A stretch of DNA of 64,000 nucleotides from Bowdeniella nasicola (lineage in GTDB: Bacteria; Actinomycetota; Actinomycetes; Actinomycetales; Actinomycetaceae), in contig NZ_FNQV01000007.1 in NCBI RefSeq assembly GCF_900107735.1, positions 62,001 through 126,000 on the forward strand, given 5' to 3'. This document shows, piece by piece, positions 59,590-64,000 of this stretch (positions are counted from its first letter, which is position 1; every line of letters begins with the position of its first letter). Below the pieces are notes generated by a model. That model worked only from the letters and a program-made list of their open reading frames with translations. It did no database searches and was not told where the DNA came from. Both the position numbers and the translations under genes were made by a program.

Positions 59590-60771
59590 TCATTGCGAGG
59601 AATAAAGCAGGAGGTCCTCATCGCGCGCCCGCAGGGCCTGCGCGTCGGCCAGTTGCGCGCGGGCGGCGTGTGCCTCGCCGGAGTCCAGCGCTTCGCGCAG
59701 CGCGGGGCTGCCCCAAATGAGGTCGATGAAGTGCGGGCGCGGCTCGTCCTGCTCCCAGGCGGGGGTGCGCCAGGTGAACTGGGAGGCGGGGGCGGCCTGC
59801 GCGGCGGCGAGCAGCTCGATGCCGGTGGCGAGCGGGTCGTAGGCGCCGGTGTCCGTGATGTGCATGTGGACGCCGCACACCGGGGTGCCGGCGTGCTTGG
59901 AAAAAGTCGGCTGGAAGAACGTCGGGCGGAAGATGACGCCCGGCAGCCCGCGGGCGTTCAGGACTGCGGCGAAGTCGGGCGTGAGCCAGGGCGCGCCGAT
60001 GAACTCGAAGGGCCGCGTCGTGCCGCGCCCCTCGGACAGCTCGGTGCCCTCGACGAGCCCGTTGCCGACAAAAGCGAAGGCGGACAGTGGGCTCGGGATG
60101 TTGGGCGAGGGCGGCACCCAGAAAAGGCCCGTGTCCTGCCAGGTCATGGCGCGCTGCCAGCCCGTCATCTCGATGACGTGCGGGTCCGGTACGTCCTCGC
60201 CGCGCTCGCGGTCCAGGCGCGCCCCGACGCGCGCGATCTCGCCCATGGTTAGCCCGTGCCGGATGGGGATGTCGATCCGGCCGATGAAGGACTCGAAGCC
60301 GGTCGCAACGCCCGGCCCGCTGACGATCTCGCCGCCGAGCGGGTTCGGCCGGTCGAGCACGTAAAACGGGATGCCGAGGCGCGCGGCCGAGCGCAGGCAG
60401 TCGAGCATGGTCCACGCGTAGGTGTAGTAGCGGGCGCCGATGTCCTGCAGGTCGCAGATGAGCGCGTCGAGGTTCAGCTCGCTGATCGCGCGGTCGAGTT
60501 CGGCGCCCGCGAGGCGGTAGGTGTCTAGGACTTGCAGGCCCGTTTCGCTATCGATGCCGCCGGGTTCGCTCTCGCCCGCCTGGGCGGTGCCGCGCAGCCC
60601 GTGTTCGGGGGCGAGCAGCGCGACGAGCGGCGCGCCCGCGCCGACGAGCGCCTTCGAGGACAGGGTGAGGTCGGCGGTAACGCCCGTGAAGTTCGTGATG
60701 AGGCCCCACCGCGAGCCGGGGATGAGGCTGGGATCGGCCAGCAGGCGGTCGATGCCGAGACAGACGGTCAT
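59590..60771 (-). CDS. namZ: DUF1343 exo-beta-N-acetylmuramidase NamZ
   Basis: GH171 enzyme of 393 residues that removes terminal MurNAc from the non-reducing end of peptidoglycan fragments. Family motifs: GIDRLLADP, WGLITNFTGV, LLAPEHGLRGTAQAGE (Glu-His region), ETGLQVLDTYRL and CDLQDIGARYYTYAWTM. It has no signal peptide, unlike Bacillus NamZ, so it should work in the cytoplasm on imported sugars. Its ATG overlaps the stop of the GNAT gene upstream. With NagZ it allows trimming from either sugar. Confidence 0.92.
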   Translation of the reverse strand: MTVCLGIDRLLADPSLIPGSRWGLITNFTGVTADLTLSSKALVGAGAPLVALLAPEHGLRGTAQAGESEPGGIDSETGLQVLDTYRLAGAELDRAISELNLDALICDLQDIGARYYTYAWTMLDCLRSAARLGIPFYVLDRPNPLGGEIVSGPGVATGFESFIGRIDIPIRHGLTMGEIARVGARLDRERGEDVPDPHVIEMTGWQRAMTWQDTGLFWVPPSPNIPSPLSAFAFVGNGLVEGTELSEGRGTTRPFEFIGAPWLTPDFAAVLNARGLPGVIFRPTFFQPTFSKHAGTPVCGVHMHITDTGAYDPLATGIELLAAAQAAPASQFTWRTPAWEQDEPRPHFIDLIWGSPALREALDSGEAHAARAQLADAQALRARDEDLLLYSSQ

Positions 60772-61409
60772 GGCTGTACCGGGTCCTTTCGGGGAACGTC
60801 AATGGTCATGGTGTAGGCGATGGGGGCGCCGTCGGCGCCGATGTGTTCCTGGTGCACGGCAAAGCCGAGGCACCGATAAAACCCGATCGCGCCCTCGTTG
60901 CGTGCCCCGACCCCAATCGCGAGGCCCGGAACGCCACGACGACCAAGTTCGCCAAGGAACCAGTCAATGAGGCGCCGGCCGTGGCCCTGGCCCTGGGCGT
61001 CGGGCAGCAGGTCGATGTGGAATTCGGCCGGATAGTCCTCGCGCAGCTCGGTCAGCTGCTGTTCGGGGTTGAGCCCGAGCGTGATGAGCCGCGCATCGGC
61101 GGGGCTCGCGTGCTCGATGCTGCCGTAGCGCTCGGCGATGACGGGCCGCCAGTGCTCCCGCCACCAGGAAACGAACTCGTCGACGGAGGCGACGCCGAGG
61201 AGGTAGCCGACGACGCGGCCGCGGTCCTCGATGACGCTCACGAGGTCGGGCGCGAAGTCGAGGTAGGGGTAGGCGTAGATATGAGGCAGCAGCTCATCGT
61301 CGACGTAGAGCCCGCGCGCATCCGCCCCCGAATCCCCCGTCGCGACGCAGACCTCGCCGATCGCGGCGCGGTCCTCACGGCGGTAGGGCCGCAATGTCAT
61401 GCCGCTCAT
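60768..61409 (-). CDS. GNAT acetyltransferase resembling the O-GlcNAcase HAT-like domain
   Basis: Protein of 213 residues. ATG 61409 overlaps the nagZ stop (ATGA). LRPYRREDRAAIGEVCVATGDSGADARGLY and YAYPYLDFAPDLVSVIED match the start of the bacterial GNAT group related to the C-terminal pseudo-acetyltransferase domain of animal O-GlcNAcase (quoted here by segments LRPYRREDRAAI, CVATGDSG and PYLDFAPD). The acetyl-CoA loop is PDAQGQGHGRRLIDWF. Family context: such genes often accompany glycosidases. Substrate unknown; an amino sugar is a fair guess given translational coupling to NagZ and NamZ. Confidence 0.85.
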   Translation of the reverse strand: MSGMTLRPYRREDRAAIGEVCVATGDSGADARGLYVDDELLPHIYAYPYLDFAPDLVSVIEDRGRVVGYLLGVASVDEFVSWWREHWRPVIAERYGSIEHASPADARLITLGLNPEQQLTELREDYPAEFHIDLLPDAQGQGHGRRLIDWFLGELGRRGVPGLAIGVGARNEGAIGFYRCLGFAVHQEHIGADGAPIAYTMTIDVPRKDPVQP

Positions 61410-62986
61410 GTGAGGTCCTGGATTCGTGCGGTCCAGGCGACCTCGCCGGGAGCCTCGCCCGGCAGGTCGACGGGCAGCTGGCCTTCGGCGGTGCCGGTCG
61501 CCAGGGCGTGGGCGAGAGCGGCCGAAACGCCGGGGATGTCCCCGTAGCACAGAAGGACGGGCACGCCCGCGGGCACGAACTGCGCGTCATAGGGCGAGCG
61601 CGCGGCGATCACGCAGAGCCGCGAGCCGGCTTCTTGGCAGCGCTCGCGCACGGCCTCGGCGAGCCCGGCAACGCGCCACGCATCGCGCGTGATGAGGATC
61701 GTCGCCGCATCCGTGGCGACGTCGGTGCTTTCGAGCCCCGCGGCAGAAACCTGGTGGCCTCGCTCGGCGAGGTGCGCGGCGAGCTCGACGGGCACATCTT
61801 CCACGCCGCGGCCCACGCTCGGCGGCATCGGATCGGACAGCAGCAGGACCGGCTCGCCCGGCGCGAGCGCCAGGTGACACTCCTCCTCCCGCCACGTCAA
61901 CGCGCGGGAGATCGCGTCCGCCGCGAGCGCCGCATGGTCGCCCGGCGGCGTGCCCGAGCCAGCGCCGAGCCGTTCCTTCAGCGCAAGGATCCGGGCGGCG
62001 GAGGCCCGCAGGTCGGCCTCGGCCAGCTCCCCGCGCTGCAGCGCGTCGAGGATCTCGCGGATGCAGGCGGCCGGGTCGCGCGGCATGAGCAGCTGGTCGA
62101 TACCGGCGGCGAGCGCGGCCACGCACGCGGCGCCGGGCCCGCCCGGGATTTCGGCTGCGGCCATGTCGAGCGCATCCGTGACGATGACGCCGTCAAAGCC
62201 GAGCTCTTCGCGCAGCAGGCCGGTGACGATCGCGCGCGAAAACGTTGCGGGCATGCCGGTCGGATCCAGGCCCGGGGCGCGCAGGTGCCCGATGAGGACG
62301 GCGTCGGCCCCGGCGTCGATGCCCGCGAGGAAGGGCAGCGCCTCCTCCTGGTACCACCGCGTGGGGTCGACGTCGATGGTGGGCAAGCCGACGTGCGAGT
62401 CGATGCTCGTGTTGCCGTGGCCCGGGAAGTGCTTGAGGCACGTGGCGATCCCCGCCTCGGCATAGCCCTGCAGAGCGGCGGTGACGAAGCTTGCGACGAG
62501 GGCGGGCGAGGAGCCCGCCGAACGCAGCCCGATGACGGGATTCGCGGGCTCGATGTTGACGTCCGCGACGGGCGCGAAGACGTGGTTGACGCCGACGGCC
62601 GCCAGCTCGCTGCCCGCCGCGCGGGCGTAGCGGCGCACGGCCTCGAGGTCCCCGCCGGCGGCCTGGGCCATGGCCGAGGGCCAGCGCGTTGCAGGCTCCC
62701 GCATGCGCGTGACGAGCCCGCCCTCCTGGTCGATCGAGATCAGCAGCGGAGTTTTCGCCGCGGCCTGCAGCCGCTCGACGATGCGCTCGATCGTCTGCGG
62801 CCGGGCGCCTTCCGGCCCTGAGGGGAAGTAGCAGACGCCGCCGATGTGGTGCTCGGCAACGAGGCGTTCGACCTCCTCGACCGTGTCGGCCTGCTCGGCG
62901 CTGCCGTCGTCGTGATGGCCGACCGAGATCGACAGCAGCTGGCCGACGACCCGTTCGATGCTCCAATCTTCCAGGTCAGGCATCAT
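61406..62986 (-). CDS. NagZ-type beta-N-acetylglucosaminidase 2 (GH3)
   Basis: GH3 enzyme of 526 residues. GGVCYFPSGPEG, ISIDQEGGLVTRM, FAPVADVNIEPANPVIG, CLKHFPGHGNTSIDSHVG (NagZ loop) and VTDALDMAAAEIPGG (nucleophile Asp), plus a C-terminal alpha/beta domain (about 350-526, VLLLSDPMPPSVG to PVDLPGEAPGEV). It has no signal peptide. ATG 62986 has GGGAGG five bases upstream and overlaps the GH20 stop by 11 bases; ATG 62983 is an alternative. Start and end overlap neighbours, so the gene is embedded in a translationally coupled operon. Confidence 0.92.
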   Translation of the reverse strand: MMPDLEDWSIERVVGQLLSISVGHHDDGSAEQADTVEEVERLVAEHHIGGVCYFPSGPEGARPQTIERIVERLQAAAKTPLLISIDQEGGLVTRMREPATRWPSAMAQAAGGDLEAVRRYARAAGSELAAVGVNHVFAPVADVNIEPANPVIGLRSAGSSPALVASFVTAALQGYAEAGIATCLKHFPGHGNTSIDSHVGLPTIDVDPTRWYQEEALPFLAGIDAGADAVLIGHLRAPGLDPTGMPATFSRAIVTGLLREELGFDGVIVTDALDMAAAEIPGGPGAACVAALAAGIDQLLMPRDPAACIREILDALQRGELAEADLRASAARILALKERLGAGSGTPPGDHAALAADAISRALTWREEECHLALAPGEPVLLLSDPMPPSVGRGVEDVPVELAAHLAERGHQVSAAGLESTDVATDAATILITRDAWRVAGLAEAVRERCQEAGSRLCVIAARSPYDAQFVPAGVPVLLCYGDIPGVSAALAHALATGTAEGQLPVDLPGEAPGEVAWTARIQDLT

Positions 62987-64000
62987 CGCGGCCTCCCCCG
63001 CTCGCGGGCTCCGCCAGGAGGGTCGTGGACCATCGCTGCCCGGGACCGGCCGCCGGGCGGAACTCCCAGCCGAGCGCCGCATATCGCTCCTCTTGGACCG
63101 CGAGCGCCGCGGCGCGGTCGGCGGGGCGTGCGTTCCTACCGCGCCACGCGATATCGGCGACGGCCGCGAGCCGCGGCAGCAGCTGATACTCGGCGCGCTG
63201 CGGGCTCTTAACGTACTCGGTCCACAGGTTCGCTTGGACGCCGACGGCCTCGGGCGGGAGCTTATAGGCGAGGAGCTGCTCGAGGTCGATGAAGGCACCA
63301 CGGCCCCGCCCGATGCCGAGCGGTTCGGCGTCATCGAGGCTCGACTGGTAGTCGAGGTAAAAGTGCTGCTGCGGGCAGACGATCGTGCGATAGCCCGCCT
63401 CAATCGCGGCGGTGACGCGCTCCGGGGAACGCCAGCCAAGGATCGTCACCTCGCGGCTAATTCCCGCGTCGACGGCCTCATCCCAGGCGAGGACCTCGCG
63501 CCCGGCCGCCCGCACATGGGCGACGAGCTGGTCCATGATCCAGCCCTGGACGTGGCGCACCGAGGGCAGCGATTCGCGCTCCATAAGCTCGGCGACCTCC
63601 GCCGAGTTCTCCCAATCGGTCGTGGGGACCTCATCGCCGCCGAGGTGGATATAGGGCGAGTCGAAGACGTCCATCACTTCGCTGAGGATCGTCTTCAGCG
63701 CCTCGATCGTCTCGGGCCGGGTGTTGATGATGTCGCTGGAAATCCCCCACGTCGGGTAGACCTCCAGCGGCTCGGAGGCGTTGCCCCACTGCGGGTAGGC
63801 GGCGATCGCGGCGACCATGTGGCCGGGCAGGTCGATCTCCGGGACGAGCGTGATCCCGTAGCTCGCGGCATAGGCGACGAGGGCGCGCAGCTCGGCCTTG
63901 GTGTAGGCGCCACCGTGGGCGATGCCGTCATACGTCGTGCCGGGCGCCGCGCCGACGAGGGTCTGGCGGCGCTGGCCGCCGATCTCAGTCAGGCGCGGAA
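62976..64000 (-). CDS. Beta-N-acetylhexosaminidase GH20 (5' end outside window)
   Basis: The frame stays open to the window edge at 64000, so the N terminus is missing; an ATG at 63818 is internal. Before it, LTEIGGQRRQTLVGA, HGGAYTKAELRALVAYAA and ITLVPEIDLPGHM are the GH20 barrel strands. The catalytic pair is SPYIHLGGDEVPT (Asp-Glu). Later motifs are VLAWDEAVDAG, VCPQQHFYLDYQ, VQANLWTEYVKSP and a C-terminal WEFRPAAGPG. It removes terminal GlcNAc/GalNAc by substrate-assisted catalysis. Whether it is exported cannot be seen. Confidence 0.93.
   Translation of the reverse strand, partial: PRLTEIGGQRRQTLVGAAPGTTYDGIAHGGAYTKAELRALVAYAASYGITLVPEIDLPGHMVAAIAAYPQWGNASEPLEVYPTWGISSDIINTRPETIEALKTILSEVMDVFDSPYIHLGGDEVPTTDWENSAEVAELMERESLPSVRHVQGWIMDQLVAHVRAAGREVLAWDEAVDAGISREVTILGWRSPERVTAAIEAGYRTIVCPQQHFYLDYQSSLDDAEPLGIGRGRGAFIDLEQLLAYKLPPEAVGVQANLWTEYVKSPQRAEYQLLPRLAAVADIAWRGRNARPADRAAALAVQEERYAALGWEFRPAAGPGQRWSTTLLAEPASGGGRDDA

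Overview
The window is a high-GC stretch from an actinobacterium, most likely a member of the Actinomycetaceae (Schaalia/Actinomyces-like). The evidence is the actinobacterial gene set (two resuscitation-promoting-factor-like genes, DUF501, DUF6318 lipoprotein, 13E12/DUF222 HNH protein, CarD-type Mfd, protein O-mannosyltransferase) and a gene order matching the Mycobacterium tuberculosis block Rv1002c to Rv1026, which I know from memory. The genus is inferred and was not tested.

Region 1 (1-3.8 kb): the 3' part of nhaA, a 436-base gap, a DUF222/HNH endonuclease gene and an overlooked 50-residue membrane protein. Region 2 (3.8-37.7 kb): the conserved housekeeping block. It runs ppx, DUF501, ftsB-like, eno, a SurA-like lipoprotein, mfd, an ABC exporter, pth, rplY, prs, a truncated glmU, tRNA-Gln and a TetR gene. 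Accessory genes follow (NatA/NatB-type ABC pair, MarR regulator, DUF6318 lipoprotein and a secreted protein). The block resumes with ABC-F, ispE, rsmA, two rpf-like genes, tatD, metG, an OatA-like acyltransferase, rsmI and pmt.

Region 3 (37.7-45.3 kb): an MFS exporter, a DUF6882-like protein, a small basic protein, topoisomerase IB, an EamA permease, an AlaX-type editing protein and a BadF-family kinase. Three copies of an apparently uncharacterised structured RNA lie between these genes. Each is about 150 nt, with a 39-nt identical core, two hairpins supported by compensatory changes and a GC-rich terminal hairpin. Each is preceded by an 11-bp-phased TTTCAGG direct repeat at a fixed distance from the -10 region. 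This is the most novel signal in the window.

Region 4 (44.3-64 kb): two converging sets of genes for intracellular recovery of peptidoglycan amino sugars. Set one is a sugar ABC importer (binding protein and two permeases), NagZ, AnmK, MurQ and an RpiR regulator, with the BadF kinase converging on it. Set two is GH20, a second NagZ, an OGA-type GNAT, NamZ (DUF1343), a second RpiR regulator and a fused FAD/4Fe-4S D-lactate-dehydrogenase-type enzyme. Together they predict import, trimming from either non-reducing sugar, phosphorylation, removal of the lactyl ether as D-lactate by MurQ, and oxidation of that D-lactate. Between the sets lie a methyltransferase, a two-domain lipoprotein gene broken by an in-frame TGA, and a polytopic membrane protein whose first codons form a hairpin identical to one of the RNA terminators.

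Many genes that start a transcription unit lack a Shine-Dalgarno sequence and instead carry a TAGrCT-like -10 box exactly 6-7 bases before the start codon, which indicates leaderless mRNAs. I used this to choose several starts.
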